64,000 nucleotides of DNA from Sipunculus nudus (lineage: Eukaryota > Annelida > Sipuncula > Golfingiida > Sipunculidae). Position numbers and translations under genes: made by a program. The DNA lies in assembly GCA_026874595.1 (NCBI GenBank), contig CM049321.1, forward strand, positions 10,157,979 through 10,221,978, given 5' to 3'. Of this stretch, positions 54,801-58,085 are shown in pieces. The notes beneath the pieces are model-generated. The model saw nothing but the letters and a program-made list of their open reading frames with translations, had not been told where the DNA came from and searched no databases. The number at the start of each line of letters is the position of its first letter. The stretch's first letter is position 1.

Positions 54801-56616
54801 CCCTTCCCCACCATCCAGGATTTAGTATTTAAAATTGCCCAAAATGTGTCTTTTGATTACAAAAATGCAGCGTGCACCTCAAGGTTGCAGAGAAAATCTT
54901 GTCTCCTGATCTGCTCGTCGTTGTTTCTATTTTTTTTTTATTTTGCAATAAACCAGTTACCTTAAAATATCTCAACAAATTCATAACAAACTCCCTTTGA
55001 GGTATCCAAAAATGTTCCTTGACTTATACAATTGTCATTCTATTCTAAATCTTAATCTGGGCTGAAAATTGTTACTTTCTGGAATCTTCAAGAAAATATC
55101 AGAATATTTTCACCAATTACCTGTGGTCATAATTGTTAATGTCATGTTCGTTGCCCCTATGCTCATTTGAAAATCTCACTGGTCAACTGAATTGATTTCG
55201 AAAAATTCGAAGGTACAACGTGAATATGTGCCTGTTTTGGATAAAAATAACATGAAAACAAGTGATTTTCATTTTAACTGAGGTGGGTTGACGATCAGTG
55301 ATCTGCCAGAGAAATCTCTTGACTCTTTCTGATCCTGTCGGCTGTCATGAAGAGCTCATGCAAAACAGATTGAATGGGACAAGTGGCTGTTCCTTTTACC
55401 GTACACAGTACACTGCGCACAGCTATTCAATTTAATTTCTAATAGATGAACAGGGAAGTACAGCACAGAACGGAACAGCTTACTGGAGCGCCACCGTGTG
55501 TTTGTTTAAGAGACTAAGACCATGTTCTATGTGACAATGCACGCAACCGCGTATTACATCGGATTTGTTTCCACTGGCAGTTTAACTTTTTGGACATAAC
55601 AGTTCATCAAATAGTAGAAATATTACTGCTGAAATGAATTATGTTATTATATTATACAGTGTAAGATAAAACAAGCCAGATATCTTTGAATAACTTTTGA
55701 GACCAGCTAGCATAAAAGTCAGTACTACCAACCGTGTCCATTAACAAGTTCTGCTGCTGGCCTCGCGGTTCACTACAGGAAAAAATGTCAAAGTTGAAAG
55801 AAAAGAAACTGCAGGGGACAGTATCGACGCTAATTGTAGCACAAAAGTGGTCACAAGGAAGGTGGAAAGATGACATTCAGACATTTTGGCAGCAAGAATT
55901 TTCACACATTTTGGCGCGAAGGAAAAATTGTTCGCGCAAGAAGCATTTTGCCTAACCTAAACGATCCTTCTTACAGTTGATCCATTTAAATTTTAATGTC
56001 ATTAGATCCCTGTTGGGTTTTAGAGTGTGTGTAAGGATTAACTCGTTTATGACTAGCCCATCGGACTTACCAGCCTGGACTTTAGGGTAGTCCGATGGCG
56101 AACTTGGGTAGCCCCGGGCGTCGGGCTATAGGGTTTGTCGGGTCCTGTATAGTATATATTATAAATCTGGATTTATTAAGTGTGATGAGAGATTAGTATT
56201 AATATTTATAATAAATAGAGTACATAATAGTTATACACAGCAGTGTTGGTAGTACAGAAAGTGAGCTCCAGTTGGCAAAAAAAAAACAAGGATTATCTAC
56301 TCTTATACACAGGGTTCACATACAACAGTGACAATGGAACCAGCTAATGCAGACATATTAATAAATAGAGTACATAATAATTATGTACAGCAGTACTGGT
56401 TAGTACAGAGGTGAGATCCAGTTGGCAAAAATACCAATACATAACACAAGGATTACCTACTCTTATATACAGAGTTCATATACAACAGTGACAATGGCAC
56501 CAGCTAATGCAGTGTTTGGTACACATTTGTCTGGTAATGTTTACTTACTTTCCTCTCCAGGCATGTTTTGTGATGAAGTAGCAGGCTACATCTTTGTTTT
56601 CCTTCATTGATGCCAT
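3484..56616 (-). CDS. DNAJC13: DNAJC13 / RME-8, spliced coding region, 3' part off the window
   Basis: This is the endosomal J-domain co-chaperone RME-8. In the known family it binds PI3P on early endosomes, recruits Hsc70 through its J domain and works with SNX1/retromer and WASH in endosomal recycling. Forty-two coding exons (listed separately) join in phase to 5257 nt and give residues 1-1752. Order seen: N-terminal RME-8 region (PH-like in known homologues), long helical-repeat stretches, IWN motif (765-767), GYF domain (about 967-1020), second IWN-type motif (1193-1195), J domain (about 1287-1346, HPD 1323-1325), third IWN-type motif (1632-1634). Similarity to vertebrate DNAJC13 is near collinear throughout. 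The last exon seen ends in phase 1 with a good donor at 3483, so about 490 residues, including the last IWN repeat and the C-terminus, should lie off the left edge. Family assignment is certain; exon edges are read by eye. Confidence 0.97.
3615..4235. repeat. scattered GTGGGCGGAGCCACA-type repeat, two clusters
   Basis: Units resembling gtgggc(g/a)gagccacagct followed by gtctgtcaa recur at about 3620-3730 and 4065-4230, directly 5' (transcript sense) of coding exon 42. Some units carry a GGGCGG box. Confidence 0.6.
5230..5478 (-). mobile_element. tRNA-derived SINE, family B copy 1
   Basis: On the minus strand it begins with a tRNA-like head (A-box-like then cctgagtttgaatctcag, B-box-like) and runs into a shared tail ending ttgacaccaggata. 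The tail has cctttt(g)ggattcctgggtgttatgac, also seen in the copies at 22696, 16081 and 37781. Confidence 0.65.
6536..6706 (-). CDS. DNAJC13: DNAJC13 coding exon 41 (residues 1656-1712)
   Basis: Acceptor ccctgcag, donor gtgagt, 57 codons. Reads [40 protein letters not shown] and ends [27 protein letters not shown] is conserved. Confidence 0.97.
6998..7111 (-). CDS. DNAJC13: DNAJC13 coding exon 40 (residues 1618-1655), third IWN-type motif
   Basis: Acceptor ctgtag, donor gtatgt. [41 protein letters not shown] at 1632-1634 corresponds to the third IWN repeat (vertebrate PYLIWNNSTRAEL). Confidence 0.97.
7177..7341. mobile_element. pogo/Tigger-like miniature inverted-repeat element (165 bp)
   Basis: The ends are cagtaaaacc and, inverted, cagtgaaacc. 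The right end is followed by TA; the left target dinucleotide is degraded. The interior has short gaccacct-like repeats. Similar in size and ends to 34068-34236. Confidence 0.5.
7647..7814 (-). CDS. DNAJC13: DNAJC13 coding exon 39 (residues 1562-1617)
   Basis: Acceptor tttaacag, donor gtatgt, phase 0 on both sides. Starts [20 protein letters not shown] and includes [24 protein letters not shown], matching vertebrate [20 protein letters not shown]. Confidence 0.96.
8438..8617 (-). CDS. DNAJC13: DNAJC13 coding exon 38 (residues 1502-1561)
   Basis: Acceptor tttacag, donor gtcaga, 60 codons. Reads [40 protein letters not shown] and ends [34 protein letters not shown] and NYDYTLEE are diagnostic. 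Confidence 0.97.
9090..9206 (-). CDS. DNAJC13: DNAJC13 coding exon 37 (residues 1463-1501)
   Basis: Acceptor cttacag, donor gtctgt. Reads [39 protein letters not shown], matching vertebrate [20 protein letters not shown] and IIKDLCRVLYF. Confidence 0.96.
9735..9935. repeat. dispersed repeat ending in a GACAGACA-rich tract
   Basis: A sequence of the type accaaatttgaatgaaattgg leads into ggatggacagacaaagagac and cagacagaaggacagacaga. The same kind of tail ends the repeats at 21297-21600 and 44140-45190. Confidence 0.45.
10080..10180. mobile_element. pogo-like element, right-end fragment
   Basis: Read inward from the right: cagtgttccctggttagact gaccaccggatcaaacgac, flanked by TA (10181-10182). 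A matching left end was not clearly found. Confidence 0.35.
10229..10303 (-). CDS. DNAJC13: DNAJC13 coding exon 36 (residues 1438-1462)
   Basis: Twenty-five codons, [25 protein letters not shown], phase 0 on both sides. Acceptor acttcag, donor gtaagt. Confidence 0.95.
10771..10955 (-). CDS. DNAJC13: DNAJC13 coding exon 35 (residues 1376-1437)
   Basis: Acceptor atgtag, donor gtacag. The split codon gives V1376, then [20 protein letters not shown] and onward to [17 protein letters not shown]. Matches vertebrate [20 protein letters not shown]. Confidence 0.96.
11791..11923 (-). CDS. DNAJC13: DNAJC13 coding exon 34 (residues 1332-1376), J domain helices III-IV
   Basis: Acceptor accag, donor gttagt, ends phase 1. 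Starts [20 protein letters not shown] and continues [33 protein letters not shown] closes the J domain. Confidence 0.97.
12865..12881. repeat. poly-C tract
   Basis: Seventeen consecutive C bases in the intron between coding exons 34 and 33. Other G/C homopolymers lie at 2484-2497, 39208-39219, 40705-40715, 49543-49556, 63854-63865 and 63927-63936. Confidence 0.95.
13303..13381 (-). CDS. DNAJC13: DNAJC13 coding exon 33 (residues 1305-1331), J domain with HPD
   Basis: Completes G1305, then [26 protein letters not shown]. The HPD tripeptide (1323-1325), which stimulates the Hsp70 ATPase, is intact. Acceptor ctacag, donor gtaagt, ends phase 0. Confidence 0.98.
13767..13853. repeat. (TA)n microsatellite
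   Basis: About 87 bp of alternating TA in the intron between J-domain exons 32 and 33, preceded by a shorter TA run at 13731-13747. Confidence 0.97.
13925..13972. repeat. (TA)n microsatellite
   Basis: About 48 bp of TA, 71 bp to the right of the previous TA array. Confidence 0.97.
14100..14215 (-). CDS. DNAJC13: DNAJC13 coding exon 32 (residues 1267-1305), J domain helix I
   Basis: Acceptor tttcag, donor gtatgt, ends phase 2. Reads [38 protein letters not shown]; the J domain begins at about residue 1287 with SLEEAYETL. Confidence 0.97.
14606..14807 (-). CDS. DNAJC13: DNAJC13 coding exon 31 (residues 1199-1266)
   Basis: Acceptor tttccag, donor gtgagt. Completes R1199, then [40 protein letters not shown] onward to FPDWPIKEP, just upstream of the J domain. 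Nearly identical to vertebrates. Confidence 0.97.
15314..15465 (-). CDS. DNAJC13: DNAJC13 coding exon 30 (residues 1149-1199), second IWN-type motif
   Basis: Acceptor ttccag, donor gtagga, ends phase 2. Reads [20 protein letters not shown] at the start and [18 protein letters not shown] at the end; IWS at 1193-1195 is the second IWN repeat, as in vertebrates. Confidence 0.97.
16081..16275 (+). mobile_element. tRNA-derived SINE, family B copy 2 (degraded)
   Basis: Head tcctgtggtctagacagcgc, B-box-like tcgtgagtttgagtatcagc, then gatatttttcacggtctac as in the copy at 22696. Tail gcattttgggggtttcctga gtgttatgac. Confidence 0.6.
16477..16524. repeat. (TG)n(TA)n microsatellite
   Basis: Adjacent GT and TA runs, 200 bp downstream of coding exon 29 in transcript sense. 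Confidence 0.95.
16687..16887 (-). CDS. DNAJC13: DNAJC13 coding exon 29 (residues 1082-1148)
   Basis: Acceptor tcacag, donor gtcagt, 67 codons in phase 0. Starts [20 protein letters not shown] and includes [18 protein letters not shown], an almost invariant hydrophobic block. Helical-repeat context makes a true membrane span unlikely. Confidence 0.97.
17290..17374 (-). CDS. DNAJC13: DNAJC13 coding exon 28 (residues 1053-1081)
   Basis: Completes R1053, then [28 protein letters not shown]. Acceptor ttttaag, donor gtaaat, ends phase 0. Matches vertebrate [20 protein letters not shown]. Confidence 0.95.
17678..17880 (-). CDS. DNAJC13: DNAJC13 coding exon 27 (residues 986-1053), end of GYF domain
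   Basis: Acceptor cttcag, donor gtgagg, ends phase 2. Starts [20 protein letters not shown], then [15 protein letters not shown] (end of GYF near 1020), then helices ending ICEYYPS. It begins with ATG by chance of the splice position; this is not an alternative start. Confidence 0.97.
18398..18502 (-). CDS. DNAJC13: DNAJC13 coding exon 26 (residues 951-985), start of GYF domain
   Basis: Acceptor tttcag, donor gtgagc. Contains [20 protein letters not shown], the first half of the GYF-like domain (W968, G979-P980-Y981). GYF domains bind proline-rich peptides; in DNAJC13 the partner is not established here. Confidence 0.97.
18854..18955 (-). CDS. DNAJC13: DNAJC13 coding exon 25 (residues 917-950)
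   Basis: [34 protein letters not shown]. Acceptor atttcag, donor gtgaat, phase 0 on both sides. Close match to the armadillo-like segment before the GYF domain. Confidence 0.97.
19256..19318 (-). CDS. DNAJC13: DNAJC13 coding exon 24 (residues 896-916)
   Basis: Twenty-one codons: [21 protein letters not shown]. Acceptor tttttcag, donor gtaaag, phase 0 on both sides. Confidence 0.96.
20032..20191 (-). CDS. DNAJC13: DNAJC13 coding exon 23 (residues 842-895)
   Basis: Acceptor cttacag, donor gtgagt. Reads [20 protein letters not shown], then [33 protein letters not shown]. This is one of the most conserved exons of the gene. Confidence 0.97.
20641..20713 (-). CDS. DNAJC13: DNAJC13 coding exon 22 (residues 818-842)
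   Basis: Completes G818, then [23 protein letters not shown] and two bases of S842. Acceptor tttacag, donor gtaagt. LEEDENE, an acidic stretch, is conserved. Confidence 0.96.
21297..21600. repeat. dispersed repeat, two ~135-bp tandem units with GACGGACAGA tail
   Basis: Units begin aaaatc(a/c)ctgattgt at 21297 and 21427, and share ggtctgtaatt, gatggc/gatgga and cctgtgaat(c)tt..agatcaa. A third partial unit ends ctgacggacagaaggaagga. Confidence 0.6.
22027..22171 (-). CDS. DNAJC13: DNAJC13 coding exon 21 (residues 770-818)
   Basis: Acceptor atttag, donor gtaatt, ends phase 1. Starts [20 protein letters not shown] and ends [15 protein letters not shown], directly following the IWN motif as in vertebrates ([20 protein letters not shown]). 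Confidence 0.97.
22303..22608 (+). mobile_element. full-length tRNA-derived SINE (family A) with target-site duplication
   Basis: The head has an A box (tggtgtaatggttaagg) and a B box (gttcgaatccc), the two internal RNA polymerase III promoter blocks. A central part contains gcctgcgatggactagcgtc. The tail is ctttacctttacc. It is flanked by taactaaataaa (22291-22302) and taactaagtaaa (22609-22620), a 12-bp duplication with one change, which indicates a fairly recent insertion. A real tRNA gene is excluded because the second half of the cloverleaf is absent. Confidence 0.85.
22696..22968 (-). mobile_element. tRNA-derived SINE, family B copy 3
   Basis: On the minus strand: tgtagcttaggggtagagca (A-box region), gttgtgagtttggatctcgg (B-box region), then ttttgggggttcctcggtgg tatgacc and gcctgcaggtgcagttgtca ccaggcctggtta. 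It lies directly beside the family A SINE, in the opposite orientation. Confidence 0.75.
23401..23529 (-). CDS. DNAJC13: DNAJC13 coding exon 20 (residues 727-769), first IWN motif
   Basis: Acceptor cacag, donor gtcagt. Contains the basic run [10 protein letters not shown] (734-743) and [19 protein letters not shown], with the IWN tripeptide at 765-767 that names the repeats of this family. Confidence 0.97.
23871..23978 (-). CDS. DNAJC13: DNAJC13 coding exon 19 (residues 691-726)
   Basis: Acceptor ccttcag, donor gtactg. Reads [36 protein letters not shown]. The start is poorly conserved and very basic; [10 protein letters not shown] matches vertebrate VLMHWRDRMG. Phase 0 on both sides. Confidence 0.92.
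24290..24411. mobile_element. fragment of a TACCGTATTT-ended DNA element
   Basis: The right end read inward is taccgtatttccttgaacaa acgcctgcc, with inner copies of taaggc(c/a)ggcgttt. It resembles in style the TACCGTAAAATC ends of 45567-46956. The other end was not found. Confidence 0.4.
24592..24687 (-). CDS. DNAJC13: DNAJC13 coding exon 18 (residues 659-690)
   Basis: Acceptor atccag, donor gtaaca, 32 codons. [32 protein letters not shown] aligns with vertebrate [20 protein letters not shown] and RMHVRDN. Confidence 0.94.
25231..25306 (-). CDS. DNAJC13: DNAJC13 coding exon 17 (residues 633-658)
   Basis: Completes R633, then [25 protein letters not shown]. Acceptor gttgtag, donor gtgggt, ends phase 0. 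[11 protein letters not shown] is invariant in DNAJC13. Confidence 0.97.
25811..25932 (-). CDS. DNAJC13: DNAJC13 coding exon 16 (residues 593-633)
   Basis: Acceptor atatag, donor gttagt, ends phase 2. Reads [20 protein letters not shown], then [20 protein letters not shown]. More GC-rich than neighbouring exons, but the sequence is fully family-like. Confidence 0.96.
26626..26682 (-). CDS. DNAJC13: DNAJC13 coding exon 15 (residues 574-592)
   Basis: Nineteen codons, [19 protein letters not shown], nearly identical to vertebrate DNAJC13. Acceptor atttcag, donor gtaaca, phase 0 on both sides. It confirms the exact end of exon 14. Confidence 0.96.
27122..27277 (-). CDS. DNAJC13: DNAJC13 coding exon 14 (residues 522-573), non-canonical GC donor
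   Basis: Acceptor atatag. Reads [31 protein letters not shown] and ends [12 protein letters not shown]. The following bases on the minus strand are GCAATA, so the donor is GC, not GT. No GT near the end keeps both the conserved [12 protein letters not shown] junction and the frame. Confidence 0.93.
27488..27665. mobile_element. pogo/Tigger-like miniature element (178 bp)
   Basis: The left end tagtgaagcctgtgttatga gacc and the inverted right end cagtaacacctgtctgaaag acc pair imperfectly. Inner subrepeats gtctcataagacaggt, gtcttaatagacaggt and gtctaataaaacag occur. TA follows the right end. Confidence 0.5.
27750..27857 (-). CDS. DNAJC13: DNAJC13 coding exon 13 (residues 486-521)
   Basis: Acceptor atcag, donor gtaagt, phase 0 on both sides. 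Reads [36 protein letters not shown], close to identical to vertebrate DNAJC13 over 30 residues. Confidence 0.97.
28780..28879 (-). CDS. DNAJC13: DNAJC13 coding exon 12 (residues 452-485)
   Basis: Completes K452, then [20 protein letters not shown] and [13 protein letters not shown]. Acceptor ctttag, donor gtagga, ends phase 0. [11 protein letters not shown] is conserved. Confidence 0.95.
29060..29400. repeat. dispersed repeat with GGTCAAGGTCA-type motifs
   Basis: Two degenerate units with gatcctggtcaaggtgactg gttttg and gatgatggtcaaggtcactt ggttttg. Same general class as 44140-45190. Confidence 0.45.
29864..30036 (-). CDS. DNAJC13: DNAJC13 coding exon 11 (residues 395-452)
   Basis: Acceptor atacag, donor gtatgt. 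Reads [20 protein letters not shown] at the start and [17 protein letters not shown] at the end, then two bases of K452. [10 protein letters not shown] and FTQLPK are diagnostic. Confidence 0.97.
30037..32160. other. DNAJC13: 2.1-kb intron between coding exons 11 and 10
   Basis: I see no exon or clear mobile element in it. It contains a short imperfect inverted repeat, gtaaaca...tgtttac, at about 31372-31398, and otherwise AT-rich sequence. Confidence 0.5.
32161..32312 (-). CDS. DNAJC13: DNAJC13 coding exon 10 (residues 344-394)
   Basis: Acceptor ccctgcag, donor gtaagt. Completes G344, then [20 protein letters not shown] and onward to [12 protein letters not shown]. The VDEEVES and ISYSG.LHAVT blocks match vertebrate DNAJC13. 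Confidence 0.97.
33180..33277 (-). CDS. DNAJC13: DNAJC13 coding exon 9 (residues 311-344)
   Basis: Completes R311, then [20 protein letters not shown] and [12 protein letters not shown], ending with one base of the next codon (phase 1). Acceptor ctacag, donor gtgagt. [11 protein letters not shown] is nearly invariant in the family. Confidence 0.95.
34068..34236. mobile_element. pogo/Tigger-like miniature inverted-repeat element (169 bp) with TA target site
   Basis: Left end cagtggaacctct and inverted right end ctgtaaaacctct, flanked on both sides by TA. Interior carries repeats of the type actaagggcacctcc and actaaagacacctct. There is no coding capacity, so it is non-autonomous. Confidence 0.65.
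34303..34394 (-). CDS. DNAJC13: DNAJC13 coding exon 8 (residues 281-311)
   Basis: Acceptor tttacag, donor gtgaga, ends phase 2. Reads [30 protein letters not shown], matching vertebrate [20 protein letters not shown] in layout. Confidence 0.94.
35203..35950. mobile_element. possible pogo/Tigger-like element (about 750 bp)
   Basis: Left end cagtagaacctacagtagaa; inverted right end caatagaacctcaaatttct. Both are followed by AT-rich subterminal sequence. Pairing is limited to the outer 12 bases, so the two could belong to different insertions. Confidence 0.3.
36060..36219 (-). CDS. DNAJC13: DNAJC13 coding exon 7 (residues 227-280)
   Basis: The first base completes S227. Contains [20 protein letters not shown] followed by [13 protein letters not shown], one of the best-conserved blocks of the family. 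Acceptor ctttcag, donor gtaagt, ends phase 0. Confidence 0.97.
36817..36959 (-). CDS. DNAJC13: DNAJC13 coding exon 6 (residues 180-227)
   Basis: Acceptor attgcag, donor gttaga, ends phase 2 (TAC AG). Reads [20 protein letters not shown] at the start and [17 protein letters not shown] at the end, aligned to vertebrate [20 protein letters not shown] onward. Confidence 0.95.
37781..38052 (+). mobile_element. tRNA-derived SINE, family B copy 4
   Basis: Head gtggtccaggggtagagcca, B-box-like attgtgagtttgaatctcac c, then cacatttcgggggttcctca gaggta and gcctgcaggtgcagtagtca ccaagcctggtta, matching the copy at 22696-22968 along its length. Confidence 0.75.
38137..38337 (-). CDS. DNAJC13: DNAJC13 coding exon 5 (residues 113-179)
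   Basis: Acceptor ttcag, donor gtgagt, 67 codons in phase 0. Reads [15 protein letters not shown] at the start and [13 protein letters not shown] at the end. The YKYHWSD and [12 protein letters not shown] blocks are strongly conserved in DNAJC13. Confidence 0.97.
38895..38936 (-). CDS. DNAJC13: DNAJC13 coding exon 4 (residues 99-112), 42-nt exon
   Basis: A 14-codon exon, [14 protein letters not shown], with a good acceptor (atatttcag) and donor (gtgaga). It aligns with vertebrate RFRTDFSEGKITGRR and keeps phase 0 between exons 3 and 5. Without it the frame holds, but 14 conserved-position residues would be lost. Confidence 0.92.
40195..40279. repeat. 85-bp direct repeat, copy 1
   Basis: Starts ggcgcacaagtccggcgaac c and ends ttttatgtcacccc. 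It is over 90% identical by eye to 40431-40515. Internal subrepeat: cttcgctagcaaag and cttcactagcaaga. Confidence 0.9.
40431..40515. repeat. 85-bp direct repeat, copy 2
   Basis: Second copy, 236 bp to the right. Both copies are preceded by tgttacaaagacaaa at a distance, so the true unit may be longer and partly decayed. Confidence 0.9.
41792..41941 (-). CDS. DNAJC13: DNAJC13 coding exon 3 (residues 49-98)
   Basis: Acceptor tttcag, donor gtatgt, phase 0 on both sides, 50 codons. Begins [12 protein letters not shown] and ends [14 protein letters not shown]. The end is almost identical to vertebrate DNAJC13; the middle is divergent, as expected for the family. Confidence 0.97.
42386..42465. mobile_element. 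Tigger-like terminal sequence, inward-facing to the right
   Basis: acagtagagcatcgtttttc tgaa after a T, followed by gttcggatgaacgatc and attcagattaacgattt. Such termini are typical of pogo/Tigger elements. No transposase remnant is seen beside it. Confidence 0.4.
43316..43545. repeat. dispersed repeat, two ~115-bp tandem units
   Basis: Units share ggttgcctggtggccatatt ggacttctgacaagt / ggtggctaactggcagacat aatggatttctgacaagt and a caaacattctc..aa...gaccaaac block. Confidence 0.55.
44140..45190. repeat. tandem dispersed repeat rich in TGACCTTTGACC, with GACGGACAGAC tail
   Basis: At least four diverged units start with gtgacc(t/c)tgacctttgac at about 44460, 44585, 44718 and 44866, followed by cctcaaaatcaata.g and a ccttgaaat/ggtgagc/tatgtgaaag block. 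It ends with gacggacggacagacggaag and agacccatcgctatagccc. The motif reads as a DR1 nuclear-receptor half-site pair, but the element is a repeat. Confidence 0.75.
45567..46956. mobile_element. 1.39-kb TIR DNA element (pogo/mariner-like, TA target site), non-autonomous
   Basis: Left end ccgtaaaatctcgacttaaa accgc; inverted right end ccgtaaaatctccacctaaa accgc, with only two mismatches in 25. TA lies on both outer sides (45565-45566, 46957-46958). Subterminal copies of ttaaaaccgcac occur three times at the left and as ataaaccgcac and attaaaccgcgg at the right. No transposase-like ORF was recognised. The interior is richer in CpG than the flanks. Confidence 0.75.
47404..47470. mobile_element. 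Tigger-like terminal sequence, inward-facing to the left
   Basis: Read from the right: tacagtagcacttcgagtat ccagacaccctttatctgaa. It ends 100 bp before coding exon 2 and is in inverted orientation to 42386-42465. Confidence 0.4.
47573..47648 (-). CDS. DNAJC13: DNAJC13 coding exon 2 (residues 23-48)
   Basis: Acceptor cttgcag, donor gtgagt. The first base completes K23. Reads [20 protein letters not shown] then EVTNQ, part of the conserved N-terminal RME-8 region. It is separated from exon 1 by the longest intron (8.9 kb). Confidence 0.97.
48787..48903. repeat. (TA)n(GT)n microsatellite
   Basis: About 90 bp of TA followed by a short GT run and tatagatat. Confidence 0.97.
54441..56147. mobile_element. 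1.71-kb TIR DNA element with TATAG target duplication
   Basis: Left end cagggcccgacaaa; inverted right end caggacccgacaaa (one mismatch in 14). Both outer flanks are TATAG (54436-54440 and 56148-56152). Subterminal motif gactagccc recurs at 54467, 54501, 54532 (cactagccc) and 56050. CAGGG-type ends recall hAT elements, though an 8-bp duplication would be expected there, so the superfamily is open. No recognisable transposase; longest internal ORFs are about 75 codons. Confidence 0.75.
56211..56512. repeat. tandem duplication, ~150-bp unit x 2
   Basis: Copy 1 (56211-56352) and copy 2 (56361-56512) share ataaatagagtacataata, gtacagcagt, gatccagttggcaaaa, ggattacctactcttata and acaacagtgacaatgg, ending cagctaatgcag. 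The array stops 36 bp from the donor of the start-codon exon. Confidence 0.9.
56549..56616 (-). CDS. DNAJC13: DNAJC13 coding exon 1 (residues 1-23)
   Basis: The exon itself begins at 56628 after a long pyrimidine tract and AG; the first 12 bases are UTR. It translates [20 protein letters not shown] then RG and part of K, matching the vertebrate start (ENKDLACFYTTKHSWRGK). A second in-frame ATG lies at codon 4. Donor gtaagt, phase 2. Confidence 0.93.
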
Positions 56617-57008
56617 TTTGGTTTATTTCTGTCAAAAAAAAATATAAACAAATAATGAACTTAAACTTGTCTTCATCAGCTTCAATGAATGATACATACC
56701 AATACTTCATGATATAAGGGTAACAAAGAACACAACAGTCTTTAAAAAGTAGATAATTTTACCTCTCTGACTGACAAATCTGTAACCATCCAATGGTGTT
56801 CCCTATGTTTGTTTTTATGTCAAATGAATAATGAAGTATATACATATTGACTGTTAGTGCAATGAAAGATTATGAATTAATTTGTTTATGAAGAATAAAA
56901 CTTGATGTCAATTCAGATTTGGACCATAACTCAGAAAGTATTCAGTGTTTCCTATAAAGTCAATGAATGTTTCCAAGTATTCTTGACTGTTTCAGATGAG
57001 ACATGTAT

Positions 57009-57029
57009 TTATATATATATATATATATA
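57009..57029. repeat. short (TA)n run
   Basis: About 20 bp of TA in the first DNAJC13 intron (56629-57927), which otherwise holds AT-rich DNA without recognised features. Confidence 0.9.
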
Positions 57030-57927
57030 CATGCAGTAAGTGTTTGGGGCATCAATAATTTGGACTAAACAAATTTACTTATTAACATTAACAGAACTGA
57101 CACTGGTAACAGATATATAAATTTACACTTATGAGATTTTAAATGATGTTTATGATCATGAACATACCCCAATACAAAAATTGTTTCCAGCAAACTATAA
57201 ATAGTTACATTTCCATTCTGTGTGGTCAAAATAATATGTCCTCTGAAAGTAACAACTGTAAAAAATGTGTATGGCTCCATCTGTACGTGCTTTGACAAAA
57301 CAACACAGGTGCTACAACAACGGATATGATTTTGTGCATTATAAAGATTATAGTAATGTACAGAATACACTTTAAGTTCAAATTCACAATGGTGGGAGTA
57401 TACTGCCATTGACTGGACTCTGGATATTGCAGTGTGGTTAGTTTACAATACAAACACATTAAGTTCTCACATTCCAAAAATGTAAACACTATATGTAATC
57501 AACACTGATAAACATCCGAAATTCGAAAAAGTATAATTATTATATAATCTATATATTTACAGTGTGGTTAAATTGTTTATGATCACCAATAAGGGGGCGG
57601 GGCCAAATCACGGGACCTTAGGCTTAGCCTAACGTCAAAATCCTTAATGGCCTGTCAATCTGTACTGTAAACACTGATCGTGTCAATCTTGATTTGTGTG
57701 TAGCCCGCAAGCATCAGTACGACCATTCTTGAACACTTATACATTTCAAGTTAATTAACATTCCTGTGTAATTATTACAGACAGTAGCACCTGGAAAATG
57801 TCAGATTCCGTAAGTCAACAAAACTGTATGAGGTGGCACGCGACAAAGTGACAGGCTTCCTGTGACGGCGTAACTCGACCCATTGATAGCACGTCTCTGT
57901 CGCTTTATCATTAAAACATCGACTTAC

Positions 57928-58085
57928 CTGAATTACTTTCCTTCTCTAGCTTCACATGATAATGAGACTTTGCGTGTTTATGTGTTATGCCATAATATCT
58001 GAGGTTATTTCCTCAATGAATCACTCCGGCTCGGGTAGACTGCAAGGGAGTCGCCATCTTTGGGGAAAACACGCATGCGCAAAAC
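57928..58085 (-). other. DNAJC13: DNAJC13 non-coding first exon (5' UTR), 5' end approximate
   Basis: A strong donor (CAG then gtaagt on the minus strand) sits at 57928/57927, and the coding exon at 56549-56628 has a good acceptor 12 bases before its ATG. An upstream UTR exon is therefore needed, and this is the nearest consistent one. The transcription start cannot be read from sequence; I put it near the NRF1/YY1-like motifs. The exon holds a short upstream ORF at 58013-58057. Confidence 0.6.
58013..58057 (-). CDS. upstream ORF in the DNAJC13 5' leader, 14 codons
   Basis: ATG in a strong context (AAGATGG) opens MATPLQSTRAGVIH and a TGA, all inside the putative first exon. If transcription starts upstream of 58057, ribosomes would meet it before the DNAJC13 start. 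If the start site lies within the YY1-like motif, the uORF is not transcribed. No function is claimed. Confidence 0.3.
   Translation of the reverse strand: MATPLQSTRAGVIH

Larger units (their letters stand above)
47649..56548. other. DNAJC13: 8.9-kb intron between coding exons 2 and 1
   Basis: The largest intron in the window. It contains a TA/GT microsatellite (48787-48903), a C tract (49543-49556), fragments of dispersed repeats near 49320, a pogo-like end near 53436, a 1.7-kb TIR element (54441-56147) and a tandem duplication (56211-56512). No further exon was recognised between 49.6 and 54.4 kb. Confidence 0.7.

Noticed and set aside
55652-55955. Frames inside the 1.7-kb TIR element as a transposase
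   Set aside because: Only about 75 codons each, on opposite strands, without DDE, BED or zinc-finger features.
57065-57489. Two overlapping frames of 114 and 87 codons
   Set aside because: Both lie in the first intron, are AT-driven, have no recognisable domain and overlap each other in different frames.
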